This document shows, one piece after another, positions 55,801 to 63,471 of a stretch of DNA of 64,000 nucleotides. The notes below the pieces were generated by a model. The model was not told the DNA's origin. It made no database searches and saw only the letters and a list, made by a program, of their open reading frames with translations. Source of the DNA: Pseudarthrobacter siccitolerans (lineage in GTDB: Bacteria > Actinomycetota > Actinomycetes > Actinomycetales > Micrococcaceae); assembly GCF_001046895.1 (NCBI RefSeq), contig NZ_CAQI01000044.1, positions 310,001 through 374,000 of the forward strand. Direction: 5' to 3'. The position numbers and the translations under genes were made by a program. Numbering within the stretch: position 1 is the stretch's first letter; every line of letters begins with the position of its first letter.

Positions 55801-56275
55801 TCAGGACGATGACCACCGCGGAGACCCAGTCCGCCAAGAGGATCCGGGCACCCACCAGCAGCGGGATGGCCGCGCAGTTCACCAGGGCGGGCAGGAACTG
55901 CGTGTAGTAGCTGTCCAGCGCGTCCAGTCCGCGGGTGGCCAGCACGGCGAGGCCGCCGTCGGCCGGTCCCGTGCCCCGGACGCCGTTGCGCAGCGCCCTG
56001 TCCAGCAGCCCGGCGCGCAGCTCCTCCTTGATGCCCAGTGCTGCCCGGCGTGCCGCAACGGCCTGTCCCCAGACAGTCGCCGAACGGAGGACTACGCCGG
56101 CCAGCCCAAGGGTGGTCTGCTCCGCCCACGCCGGGTTCCCCGCCACCAGGCCGGCGAGTACCGACGCCACCGCCTGGCCGATCAGGACAAGGGACAGCGC
56201 CTTGACGGCGGCAAGGAGTCCGAGCCAGTAGATCGCGGAACGGGTGGCCGGGCCGGGCGGGAGGGTGGGACGCAT
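52784..56275 (-). CDS. cydDC: Fused thiol-reductant ABC exporter CydD-CydC
   Basis: A 1163-residue single polypeptide joining both half-transporters that export thiol reductants needed for cytochrome bd maturation. CydD-like half: membrane domain about 1-285, ATPase with GPSGAGKST near residue 370 and signature LSPGE. CydC-like half: membrane domain from about 610, ATPase with GPSGSGKST near residue 960 and signature LSGGE. A long Ala-rich linker joins them. ATG at 56275 lies 1 bp after the cydB stop. Ends inside the convergent DinB-like gene. Confidence 0.9.
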   Translation of the reverse strand: MRPTLPPGPATRSAIYWLGLLAAVKALSLVLIGQAVASVLAGLVAGNPAWAEQTTLGLAGVVLRSATVWGQAVAARRAALGIKEELRAGLLDRALRNGVRGTGPADGGLAVLATRGLDALDSYYTQFLPALVNCAAIPLLVGARILLADWVSAVVIVLTVPLVPLFMVLIGRYTEDNVREAQAALARLSTHMLELAKGLPVLVGLGRASAQRKALEEISEEYRSRTMGTLRTAFLSALALELIATISVAVVAVFIGVRLVHGDMPLEAGLLALILAPDCYLPLRELGTAHHASDDGRVALAATTAVTEAPEPQPLPAARAGRPGAPITVTALTVRYDGRSRPAVGPLTFTAPQSRITALDGPSGAGKSTVLGVLAGTIGHGAGTTITGTISGLDRKDIAWVPQHPVMVAGTVLDEIVLYLSGGAGPAASGRRVPATEKAAMSCLARAAAAHLAGKHPAELSPGELRRVALARGLARIEAGATVLLLDEPTAHLDDESAMLVEDTIRNLRGQVTVILVAHEERTRALAEHLVPVAGAGNATAPAAAAHAVLTGASSSGAAAAATKARPDAAEQPARNARQGNTRPGLQTGPVRLLSALLAPVRGKFAAAAVVGTLAAIFAVALSGLSGWLIIRAAGQPPILYLLTAIVGVRFFGIGRAVLRYCERLLLHDAVFAALTRLRGRLWESLSRRALPLRRLLQGGNVLGTVVDDVDTVRDLLPRVVLPPVTALAVAVLALATTTLLVPAALPAVIAATVMSLLLAPAVALWGDRKSAVAEQLLRSGVLRRISAALDARAELHANGAASRVLEGLRAEDHTATRASQRSAWADGLGQAITTAACAAAALGAAWLAGPAVLAGQLAPETAAVVVLLLLALVEPFAAMTTAVRQFPALRTVMERVAESGALDDASGRGDGDGLQTVPGRPDGLPGVELAGLSAAWPGGAPVFTGLDAVAGPGRWLAVTGPSGSGKSTLLSVLLGFLPVAAGRIGVTGRASWCPQEAHLFDSTIRGNLLLGKPGNETIESKQQADARLLDVLASVGLTGLLERLPSGLDTRIGPGGAFLSGGERQRLAVARTLMTGAEVILLDEPTAHLDAESARAMLADLRHGLRERTVVLVTHNPADIRPEDARLVLAAGSEHSGSERPASGNSGGNLVPSYAGDQPSTS

Positions 56276-56276
56276 G

Positions 56277-57326
56277 TCAGCCTTTGGTGGTCAAAGCCTT
56301 GGCGGCGATTGCCGGCAGGAAGCTGTGGGCCTCCGGGATGTGCGCCGCGCTGACGCGTTTCCGGAAGACCCAGTAGGTCCAGGCCTGGTAGGCGATGACC
56401 AGCGGAAGTCCGAAGGCGGCCACTACAGTCATAAGGCCCAGAGTGTAGTCCGATGACGAAGCGTTGGAAATGGTGAGGTCAAAGGCCGCATTGAGGGTGG
56501 AAGGCAGCACCACCGGGAAGGCTGCGCCGAAGATTGACGCCGAACCCAGTGCCAGGAATGCCCCCAGTGCCACAAACGCCTTTCCTTCCGAGCCCTTGCG
56601 GGCCATCGACCAGGCCATGGCTGCCGCGGCTACCGCCAGCAGGACCAGCGCCCAGGTCCAGGGCTTTCCTTCGAGCACCTGTACCGTCACCGCCCACGCC
56701 GCGATGGGCAGGAGCAGGGCGGGAAGCAGCCGGACAAACCAGCGGCGGGCACGGTGGCGGATGTCGCCGTCGGTCTTCAGGGCAAGGAAGGCCAGGGCGT
56801 GGACCAGCGCGAAGCCGGCGACGGCGAGTCCGCCGAGGACCGCGTAGCCGTTGAACCAGGCGAACGGGCCGCCCTCGCGGTCGCCGTTGGCGTTCAGCGG
56901 AAGGCCGGTGGTGGTCAGGGCAAGCGCTGCGCCGACGCCGAAGGCCGCGAAGAAGGAGCCCAGGGCAATGGCCCAGTCCCACCGGGTCCGCCACTGCTCG
57001 GTATCCACCTTGCCGCGGTATTCGAAGGCGACGGCACGGAAGATCAGTGCCACCAGGACCACCAGCAGCGGCAGGTACAGGGCGGAGAACAGCGAGGCGT
57101 ACCAGAGCGGGAAGGCGGCGAAGGTGGCGCCGCCGGCGGTCAGGAGCCACACCTCGTTGCCGTCCCACACGGGACCTACGGTGTTGAGCAGGACGCGGCG
57201 TTCGGTGTTGTTCCGTGCAAACAGCTTCATCAGCATGCCCACGCCCAGGTCAAAGCCCTCCAGGAAGAGGTACCCGGTCCAGAGCACTGCGATGGCGATG
57301 AACCAGATGGTTGGCAGCAGTTCCAT
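56277..57326 (-). CDS. cydB: Cytochrome bd ubiquinol/menaquinol oxidase subunit II
   Basis: A 349-residue membrane subunit with eight or nine membrane segments. Landmarks are WFIAIAVLWTGYLFLEGFDLG at the start, the GPVWDGNEVWL loop (about 51-61) and the FDLTISNASSS segment. Pairs with CydA to form the high-affinity terminal oxidase. ATG follows AGAGGAA; 26 bp downstream of cydA. Confidence 0.95.
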   Translation of the reverse strand: MELLPTIWFIAIAVLWTGYLFLEGFDLGVGMLMKLFARNNTERRVLLNTVGPVWDGNEVWLLTAGGATFAAFPLWYASLFSALYLPLLVVLVALIFRAVAFEYRGKVDTEQWRTRWDWAIALGSFFAAFGVGAALALTTTGLPLNANGDREGGPFAWFNGYAVLGGLAVAGFALVHALAFLALKTDGDIRHRARRWFVRLLPALLLPIAAWAVTVQVLEGKPWTWALVLLAVAAAAMAWSMARKGSEGKAFVALGAFLALGSASIFGAAFPVVLPSTLNAAFDLTISNASSSDYTLGLMTVVAAFGLPLVIAYQAWTYWVFRKRVSAAHIPEAHSFLPAIAAKALTTKG

Positions 57327-57352
57327 TCTTGTTTCCTCTGCTCGTGGCGGGA

Positions 57353-58963
57353 CTAGTAGGCGAAGGCCAGGACGTCGTCGGCCGGTTTGCCGCCGGGACC
57401 GCCTGGCCCGGGGGTGGCGTCTTCGTTTTCGTCGACCGGTGCGTGGACGAGTTCCGGCATCGCGGACACCACACCGCCCCTGATGTACTTGACCAGCAGC
57501 TTGACCTCCACCACCAGCAGGACGGCGTAGATGGCGGTCAGGGTGACCAGCGATGCCAACAGCTCACCGGCGGAGACTCCCGGTGACACTGACGCAGCGG
57601 TGAACATAAACACCTGGTCGATGCCGCTGGGGTCCGGATTCGGTGCCACCACAAAGGGCTGGCGGCCCATCTCGGTGAAGATCCAGCCGGCAGCGTTGGC
57701 GCCGAACGGGGCAAGGATCCCGAAGACGGCGAGCCGCATCAGCCAGCGGGACTCGGGCACGGTGCCCTTCCGGGTGAGCCAGAGGGCCACCAGGGCTGCC
57801 AGGGCCGCGAGGCCGCCGAAGCCGATCATCATGCGGAAGCCCCAGTAGGTGACCTCCATGACGGGAAGGTAGTCGATTTCCTGGCCGGCCCGCTCGCCGT
57901 AGATCGGGTTGTCCGGAAGATGGGTGCCGTACTTTTCCTTGTACTCAGGCAGCAGGCTGTTGACGCCCTGGACTTCGGTGGTGAAATCGCCCTTGGCCAG
58001 GTAGGAGAGGATGCCCGGCACCTCGATCAGGGCCACGATGTCGTCGCAGTTCTGCGAGCCGATGTTGCCGATGCTCAGGACTGAGAAGCCGGTGCCGTCG
58101 TGGCATGCTGCCTCGGCGGCGGCCATTTTCATGGGCTGCTGTTCGAACATGAGCTTGCCCTGGAGGTCGCCCGTGAGTGCGGTTCCGGCGAAGGAGATCA
58201 TAGCCACCACGGCACCGATCCGGAGGGATCGGAGCCAGACCTTGTGGTCTTCCCGGTCGCGGCCGGGGATGTCCGCGGCTTCGCCGGCAATAACCTTGCC
58301 GTCGGCACCCACGGTGTCCACGCCGTCGCGACGCCTCCGCCAGAGGTGGTACCAGGCGATGCCGAGCAGGAAGCCGCCGGCGACGGCCAGGGCGCCGAAG
58401 AGCGTGTGGGGTACGGCAACGAGGGCGGTGTTGTTGGTGAAGACCGCCCAGGCGTCGGTCATGACCGGGCGGCCATCGACCATCTCGACGCCGACGGGGT
58501 GCTGCATCCAGCTGTTGGCCACGATGATGAAGTAGGCGGAGAACACGGAGCCGACGACGGCGATCCAGAGGCAGGCGAGGTGGATGGCGGGCTTGAGCTG
58601 CTTCCAGCCGAAGATCCACAGGCCCAGGAAGGTGGACTCCACAAAGAAGGCCAGCAGCGCCTCAAGGGCCAGCGGGGCACCGAAAACATCACCGACGAAG
58701 CGGCTGTACTCGCTCCAGGCCATGCCGAACTGGAACTCCTGGACGATGCCGGTGGCCACGCCCATGATGAAGTTGATCAGGAACAGCTTTCCCCAGAATT
58801 TGGTCATCCGGAGGTATTCGGGCTTTCCGGTGCGGTGCCAGATGGTCTGGATGACAGCCACCACCAGGCCCAGGCCGATGGTCAGCGGAACCATCATGAA
58901 GTGGTAGACGGTGGTGATGCCGAATTGCCAGCGTGCGATTTCCAGAGCGTCCAAAGCGTCCAT
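57353..58963 (-). CDS. cydA: Cytochrome bd oxidase subunit I
   Basis: A 536-residue heme-bearing subunit. His21 in TVYHFMMVPLT is the expected b595 ligand; the quinol loop is short, and GRQPFVV appears where E. coli has GRQPW. It reduces O2 to water with electrons from menaquinol and works at low oxygen or when the main oxidase is blocked. ATG at 58963 follows AGTAGGGA. Three 17-bp palindromes upstream indicate control by the adjacent BlaI-type repressor. Confidence 0.95.
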   Translation of the reverse strand: MDALDALEIARWQFGITTVYHFMMVPLTIGLGLVVAVIQTIWHRTGKPEYLRMTKFWGKLFLINFIMGVATGIVQEFQFGMAWSEYSRFVGDVFGAPLALEALLAFFVESTFLGLWIFGWKQLKPAIHLACLWIAVVGSVFSAYFIIVANSWMQHPVGVEMVDGRPVMTDAWAVFTNNTALVAVPHTLFGALAVAGGFLLGIAWYHLWRRRRDGVDTVGADGKVIAGEAADIPGRDREDHKVWLRSLRIGAVVAMISFAGTALTGDLQGKLMFEQQPMKMAAAEAACHDGTGFSVLSIGNIGSQNCDDIVALIEVPGILSYLAKGDFTTEVQGVNSLLPEYKEKYGTHLPDNPIYGERAGQEIDYLPVMEVTYWGFRMMIGFGGLAALAALVALWLTRKGTVPESRWLMRLAVFGILAPFGANAAGWIFTEMGRQPFVVAPNPDPSGIDQVFMFTAASVSPGVSAGELLASLVTLTAIYAVLLVVEVKLLVKYIRGGVVSAMPELVHAPVDENEDATPGPGGPGGKPADDVLAFAY

Positions 58964-58991
58964 GGCGGTCCCTACTGTCCGGGCGAAGGTT

Positions 58992-59008
58992 TTCTACGTT
59001 CTGTAGAA
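58992..59008. promoter_or_regulatory. BlaI-type operator 1 (covers inferred cydA start site)
   Basis: TTCTAC-GTTCT-GTAGAA, perfect 17-bp palindrome with 6-bp arms. It lies just downstream of the inferred cydA -10 box. Confidence 0.72.
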
Positions 59009-59036
59009 ACTCTAACTTCTACAAAGTGTAGAACAA
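59009..59036 (-). promoter_or_regulatory. Probable cydA promoter
   Basis: On the minus strand TTGTTC (59036-59031), a 16-bp spacer and TAGAGT (59014-59009). The expected start site is about 59002, giving a leader of about 40 nt before cydA. Confidence 0.6.
59017..59033. promoter_or_regulatory. BlaI-type operator 2 (within cydA promoter)
   Basis: TTCTAC-AAAGT-GTAGAA. Contains TACA-N3-TGTA, the core recognised by BlaI/MecI/CopY repressors. It occupies the space between the inferred -35 and -10. Confidence 0.72.
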
Positions 59037-59105
59037 CGTCGGCGGCACTGTAAAAACGGGCCGCGGCGCCTCCCTTGCCCGCAGGAAGGCCATAAGCGGC
59101 TTGTG

Positions 59106-59122
59106 TTCTACCCGATGTAGAA
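59106..59122. promoter_or_regulatory. BlaI-type operator 3 (near blaI)
   Basis: TTCTAC-CCGAT-GTAGAA, 100 bp before the blaI start; a further half site TGTAGAA is at 59153-59159. TAAATT at 59141-59146 may be the blaI -10, which would place this operator over the -35 region. Confidence 0.68.
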
Positions 59123-59221
59123 AGTGAAGCGGAATCGGGGTAAATTGGATCCTGTAGAAGCAAAACGCATGATGTCACCGCTGTCCATGGCGGCGGTGCG
59201 GGGAAACAAAGGAAAAGTGCA

Positions 59222-59608
59222 ATGGCTAGTCTTGGTGAACTGGAACGGGCAGTGATGGACCTGCTCTGGGCGGGCCATGAAGCAGCCACCGCCAACACGC
59301 TGCGGGACCGGCTCGCACAGACGTCGGCAGGCCAGGACGGCTCCGCCGGCCATGAAGGCAAGGAACTGGCGGTCACCACCGTACTCACCGTGCTGTCCCG
59401 GCTGGAGAAAAAGGGCCTGGTGGAACGCGAACGCGGCACGCGGCCGCACCGCTACCAGGCAGTCTCCAGCCGTGAAGACCACACCGCTGAGCTGATGCAC
59501 GAAGTACTGGGGTCAGCCCCGGACCGTGAGGCCGTGCTGGCACGCTTCATTGGCTCCGTTTCCGAAGGTGAAGCCGAGACGCTGCGCAAACTGCTTGGCC
59601 ACATCTAG
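59222..59608 (+). CDS. blaI: BlaI/MecI/CopY-family transcriptional repressor
   Basis: A 128-residue winged-helix repressor. The DNA-binding domain (about 1-80) has the family pattern LGELERAVMDLLW, VTTVLTVLSRLEKKGLVERE and the HRYQAV wing; the C-terminal helices dimerise. ATG at 59222 follows AAAGGA. A 22-residue Gly/Ala/Gln loop inside the HTH region (about 30-52) is longer than usual. Followed after 6 bp by an M56 metallopeptidase, the standard sensor-protease partner. The three palindromes in the intergenic region are its likely targets, including cydA. No beta-lactamase gene is near. Confidence 0.9.
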   Translation: MASLGELERAVMDLLWAGHEAATANTLRDRLAQTSAGQDGSAGHEGKELAVTTVLTVLSRLEKKGLVERERGTRPHRYQAVSSREDHTAELMHEVLGSAPDREAVLARFIGSVSEGEAETLRKLLGHI

Positions 59609-59614
59609 CGGACC

Positions 59615-60619
59615 ATGTTCTGGGCCTCGTACCTGCTGGCGGTCCTTGCGATAGTCCTGGCGTGGCCGGTACCTATCCTCCTCTCGCGTGCGCAGTGGCC
59701 CGCGCGGTCCCCTTTCACGGCCATGGTGCTTTGGCAGGCCATCGCCCTTGCCGGTGGCCTGTCGATGATCGGCGCCATGCTGGTGTACGGCCTGGAGCCC
59801 ATCGGCGATAACCTCATCGCCGGCCTGCGGGCGCTGGCGGGCATGGTGTTCTTCAACGCCCCCACCACGGACCTGGGCTTCTGGCACATTTTCGCGCTGT
59901 CCGCCGCCGCACTGCTGACAGCGCACCTGGTGTTCACCCTGCTGCTGACCTATTACAAGATCGAGCGGCAGCGGCGTCGGCACCGGGAGCTTCTGGCGCT
60001 GCTTGCCTCCCCGTCCGCCGAAGGAGCCGGGACGCTGGTCATCAGCCATGATTCGCCGGTGGCTTATTGCCTTCCCGGCGGGGCGCGCTCCGTCACGGTG
60101 TTGTCAGACGGCCTGATGGCGGCCCTTGAGCCGGCCGAACTCCGCGCTGTGCTGATCCACGAAAATGCGCACCTGAGCCAGCGCCACCATCTGCTGCTGT
60201 GGGCGTTCGCCGCGTGGCGGCAGGCGCTCCCCTGGCTTCCCACCACCCGCCTTGCCCAGGAGTCCGTCAACTCCCTGATCGAGATGCTGGCCGATGACGT
60301 GGCGCTCAAAACCGAAAGCAAAGCCACGCTCATCAAGGCCATCGCCATTGTTGCCAGCGGCTCCGCCAGGACACCGGGTGACGCCGACCTCCAGCCCGGC
60401 CCGTCCGGGATGTCCGCATCGGGGTTGTCACTGGCCGGGCTCGACTCCGCGGCGGCCGCCGGCGCTGACTCCGCCCGCACCACGGCCTCCCGGGTCAGCC
60501 GGCTGCTCTCCCCGCAGCCGCAACTGCCGGCCCCGGTCCGCAGCCTGGTCCTGGCCGGCTGCGTACTCCTGCTGGCGCTGCCCACAGCCCTGCTGGTGGT
60601 TCCGGGCCTGTTCGGCTGA
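59615..60619 (+). CDS. M56-family membrane metallopeptidase (BlaR1-like)
   Basis: A 334-residue membrane protein with about four membrane segments. The zinc motif HENAH in LIHENAHLSQRHHL (about 172-185) is an intact HExxH. It lacks the extracellular penicillin-binding sensor domain of true BlaR1, so beta-lactam sensing is unlikely; a Gly/Ser/Asp-rich loop precedes the last membrane segment. Expected to inactivate the neighbouring repressor by proteolysis upon an unknown signal. Start ATG lies 6 bp after the blaI stop. Confidence 0.87.
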   Translation: MFWASYLLAVLAIVLAWPVPILLSRAQWPARSPFTAMVLWQAIALAGGLSMIGAMLVYGLEPIGDNLIAGLRALAGMVFFNAPTTDLGFWHIFALSAAALLTAHLVFTLLLTYYKIERQRRRHRELLALLASPSAEGAGTLVISHDSPVAYCLPGGARSVTVLSDGLMAALEPAELRAVLIHENAHLSQRHHLLLWAFAAWRQALPWLPTTRLAQESVNSLIEMLADDVALKTESKATLIKAIAIVASGSARTPGDADLQPGPSGMSASGLSLAGLDSAAAAGADSARTTASRVSRLLSPQPQLPAPVRSLVLAGCVLLLALPTALLVVPGLFG

Positions 60620-60705
60620 GTCCCGCCGTCGTACGCCCTGCCGCACCTGCCGGTGGTTCTTGTCCAAACCCGAATTCCGACAAGTCCGGCCATCGGTGAA
60701 AAGCG

Positions 60706-62814
60706 TCAGGCGTCGATGCGTTCCCGGTCCAGGCTGGAGGCGCCCGCGATGATGAAGTCCTTGCGCGGCGAAACGTCCGAGCCCATCAGGAGGTCAAAGA
60801 TCTCCTCCGCCTGCTTCGCGTTCTCGATCCCCACCTTCCGCAACGTGCGGTGGCGCGGGTCCATGGTGGTCTCGGCCAGCTGCTCGGCGTCCATCTCACC
60901 CAGGCCCTTGTAACGCTGGATGGGCTCCTTGTACCGCTTGCCCTCCTGGGCCAGCCGGGCCAGCAGCACATGCAGCTCCGCCTCCGAGTAGGTGTAGATC
61001 ATTTCGTTGGCCTTCTGGCCGGCGTTGATGACCTCCACCCGGTGCAGCGGCGGCACGGCGGCGAAAACACGGCCCTCATCGATCATGGGGCGCATGTAGC
61101 GGAAGAAGAGCGTCAGGAGCAGCGTGCGGATGTGCGCGCCGTCAACGTCCGCGTCGGTCATCAGGATGACCTTGCCATAGCGGGCGGCGCTGATATCAAA
61201 GCTGCGGCCGGAGCCTGCGCCCACCACCTGGATGAGGGCTGCGCATTCGGCGTTGGAAAGCATGTCCCCCACCGATGCCTTCTGGACGTTGAGGATCTTG
61301 CCGCGGATGGGCAGCAGGGCCTGGAAGTCCGAGGACCGGGCCAGCTTGGCGGTTCCCAGCGCCGAGTCGCCTTCCACGATGAAGAGTTCGGAACGTTCGA
61401 CGTCGTCCGTCCGGCAGTCAGCCAGCTTGGTAGGCATCGAGGAAGTTTCCAGGGCGTTCTTGCGCCGCTGGGTTTCCTTGTGCACCCGGGCCGAGATGCG
61501 GGACTTCATCTCGCTGACGATTTTTTCCAGGAGAAGGGCGGACTGCGACTTGTCGTTTTTGTTGCCGGAGGTGAGCTTGGCGGTGATTTCGCGCTCCACC
61601 ACCTTGGACACGATGGCACGGACGGCGGAAGTACCCAGGATTTCCTTGGTCTGGCCTTCAAACTGCGGCTCGGCCAGGCGCACTGTCAGGACGGCGGTGA
61701 GGCCGGCGAAGATGTCGTCCTTCTCGATTTTGTCGTTGCCGGCCTTGAGCTTGCGCGCGTTGTTTTCCACGGCTTTGCGGAAGGTCTTGACCAGCGCCTG
61801 CTCGAAGCCGGACTGGTGCGTTCCGCCCTTGGGCGTGGAGATGATGTTCACGAAGCTCCGGACGGTGCTGTCGTAGCCGATCCCCCAGCGCAGGGCCACA
61901 TCCACTTCACAGTCGCGCTCCACCTCGGCGAGCTGGCTGTGGCCGCGTTCGTCCAGCACGGGAACGGTCTCCTTGAACTTGCCCGATCCGTGCAGGCGCC
62001 AGACGTCGGTGACGGCGGGATCGGCGGCAAGGAACTCAACGAACTCGGAGATGCCGCCGTCGTGATGGAAGACCTCCTCGTGCGGGCCGGCTTCACCGGG
62101 TGTGCCCGGGACCTTCCTCTCGTCGCGCACCGTCAGCTTGAGGCCGGGTACCAGGAAGGACGTCTGCCGGGCGCGGGCTGCGAGTTCGTCATAGGAGAAC
62201 TTTGCGTCCGGGGTGAAGATCTGCCGGTCCGCCCAGTACCTGATCCTGGTACCCGTGACGCCGCGCTTGGCCTTGCCCACCACGTCCAGGACGGAGTCGT
62301 CCACAAACGGGGTGAAGGGTGCGGCGGGGTCGACTTTGGAACCGGTGTCCTGGAAACGGCCGGGCTCCCCGCGGCGGAAGGACATCTTGTAGGTTTTGCC
62401 GCCGCGGTCCACCTCAACGTCGAGGCGGGACGACAGGGCGTTGACCACGGAGGCGCCGACGCCGTGCAGGCCGCCTGAGGCCGTGTAGGAGCCGCCGCCG
62501 AACTTGCCGCCGGCGTGGAGCTTGGTGAAGACCACCTCGACGCCGGTCAGTCCGGTTTTTGGTTCCTTGTCGATGGGGATGCCGCGGCCGTCGTCGTGGA
62601 TCTCCACCGAGTTGTCTGCGTGGAGGATGATTTTGATGTCGTGGCCGAACCCGGCCAATGCCTCGTCAACGGAGTTGTCGATGATTTCCCAGAGGCAGTG
62701 CATCAGGCCGCGGGAGTCGGTGGAACCGATGTACATGCCGGGGCGCTTGCGGACGGCTTCGAGGCCTTCCAGGACAGACAGGTGCCGGGCGGTGTAATCA
62801 GAACTTGGTGCCAC
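60706..62814 (-). CDS. parE: DNA topoisomerase IV subunit B
   Basis: A 702-residue ATPase subunit. GHKL motifs are EIIDNSVDEAL (Asn/Asp), DDGRGIP and GLHGVGASVVNAL; the transducer follows and the TOPRIM domain has EGDSA and MTDADVDGAHI. GTG at 62814 follows AAGGAG at about 10 nt and gives the usual N-terminus; a 39-residue longer frame lacks support. Decatenates daughter chromosomes with ParC. Confidence 0.9.
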   Translation of the reverse strand: MAPSSDYTARHLSVLEGLEAVRKRPGMYIGSTDSRGLMHCLWEIIDNSVDEALAGFGHDIKIILHADNSVEIHDDGRGIPIDKEPKTGLTGVEVVFTKLHAGGKFGGGSYTASGGLHGVGASVVNALSSRLDVEVDRGGKTYKMSFRRGEPGRFQDTGSKVDPAAPFTPFVDDSVLDVVGKAKRGVTGTRIRYWADRQIFTPDAKFSYDELAARARQTSFLVPGLKLTVRDERKVPGTPGEAGPHEEVFHHDGGISEFVEFLAADPAVTDVWRLHGSGKFKETVPVLDERGHSQLAEVERDCEVDVALRWGIGYDSTVRSFVNIISTPKGGTHQSGFEQALVKTFRKAVENNARKLKAGNDKIEKDDIFAGLTAVLTVRLAEPQFEGQTKEILGTSAVRAIVSKVVEREITAKLTSGNKNDKSQSALLLEKIVSEMKSRISARVHKETQRRKNALETSSMPTKLADCRTDDVERSELFIVEGDSALGTAKLARSSDFQALLPIRGKILNVQKASVGDMLSNAECAALIQVVGAGSGRSFDISAARYGKVILMTDADVDGAHIRTLLLTLFFRYMRPMIDEGRVFAAVPPLHRVEVINAGQKANEMIYTYSEAELHVLLARLAQEGKRYKEPIQRYKGLGEMDAEQLAETTMDPRHRTLRKVGIENAKQAEEIFDLLMGSDVSPRKDFIIAGASSLDRERIDA

Positions 62815-63035
62815 CGGTGGTGAACTCCTTCGGGGATGGAACAGCGGGCTGGGGGTCGCTCTTTCTAGGGTAGTCGGCCGGACCTTGGACCGCCGACTGC
62901 CACACCTGGCGGGGCCTGTGCCCCGCACCACTTAGCGCAACCGCAGAGGGACTGTGCAGATCTTGACGGACTCTTGCGGATACGCGGACAGCGAACTTGC
63001 CCCATCCTTGCGATGGTTTTGTTACGAATACTGGT

Positions 63036-63042
63036 TATATAG
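63036..63042 (+). promoter_or_regulatory. AT-rich -10-like sequence before the DUF7455 gene
   Basis: TATATAG, preceded by TGG, 28 nt before the ATG at 63070; an extended -10 is possible since no good -35 is seen at 17 bp. Confidence 0.35.
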
Positions 63043-63069
63043 ACGTACTGATCTACTAAGGAGGCCGAC

Positions 63070-63291
63070 ATGACAACAGCAGTGGCAGATCGCACACTCA
63101 ACGCACTCGACCGGTGCGACCGTTGCGGAGCCCAGGCATATGTGCGGGTTGTACTCGAGTCCTCCGGCGGTGAGCTGCTGTTCTGCGGCCACCACGCACG
63201 TGCGGTCGAGGCGACGCTCAAGCCGTTGAGCTCGGACTGGCACGATGAGACGGGGAAGCTTCACGAGAAAGCTGCCGTGGAAATCGACTAG
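63070..63291 (+). CDS. DUF7455 small zinc-binding protein
   Basis: A 73-residue protein with CDRCGAQAYVRV (about 16-27) and FCGHHA (about 38-43), which together can hold one zinc ion. It is a widespread actinobacterial small protein next to the principal sigma factor and parE. Strong ribosome binding site AAGGAGG 6 nt before ATG suggests high expression. Function unknown. Confidence 0.85.
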   Translation: MTTAVADRTLNALDRCDRCGAQAYVRVVLESSGGELLFCGHHARAVEATLKPLSSDWHDETGKLHEKAAVEID

Positions 63292-63307
63292 CGCAACCGA
63301 AGCGGTT

Positions 63308-63341
63308 GGGACCCTGCCGGAAGGCGGGGTCCCTCTTCGTT
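63308..63341 (+). terminator. Intrinsic terminator of the DUF7455 gene
   Basis: GGGACCCTGCC (63308-63318) pairs with GGCGGGGTCCC (63323-63333) with one T-G wobble, followed by TCTTCGTTT. Confidence 0.8.
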
Positions 63342-63396
63342 TAAGAGGTACCTGCCTGTTGGACAGAAGCGGCGCGACGGCGCACAGGTACTGAAC

Positions 63397-63456
63397 AAAA
63401 GCGGCCCGCCGGCTGCTGCGCCCCGGAAGGGGCACGGCAGCCGGCGGGCCGCTTTT
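63397..63456. terminator. Large bidirectional terminator between DUF7455 and sigma factor genes
   Basis: A perfect 20-bp stem, 63397-63416 with 63437-63456, carries an inner CCCC/GGGG hairpin. A4 at one end and T4 at the other give U-tracts in both directions, so it serves the sigma-factor transcript and can back up the previous terminator. Confidence 0.85.
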
Positions 63457-63471
63457 GCTTGCTTGCAGGTC

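Noticed and set aside
59222..60619. Beta-lactam resistance regulator pair
   Set aside because: No beta-lactamase or PBP gene is adjacent and the M56 protein has no penicillin-binding sensor domain; operators point to cydA.
60850..62478. 542-residue plus-strand frame
   Set aside because: Antisense to parE, which has complete GHKL and TOPRIM motifs.
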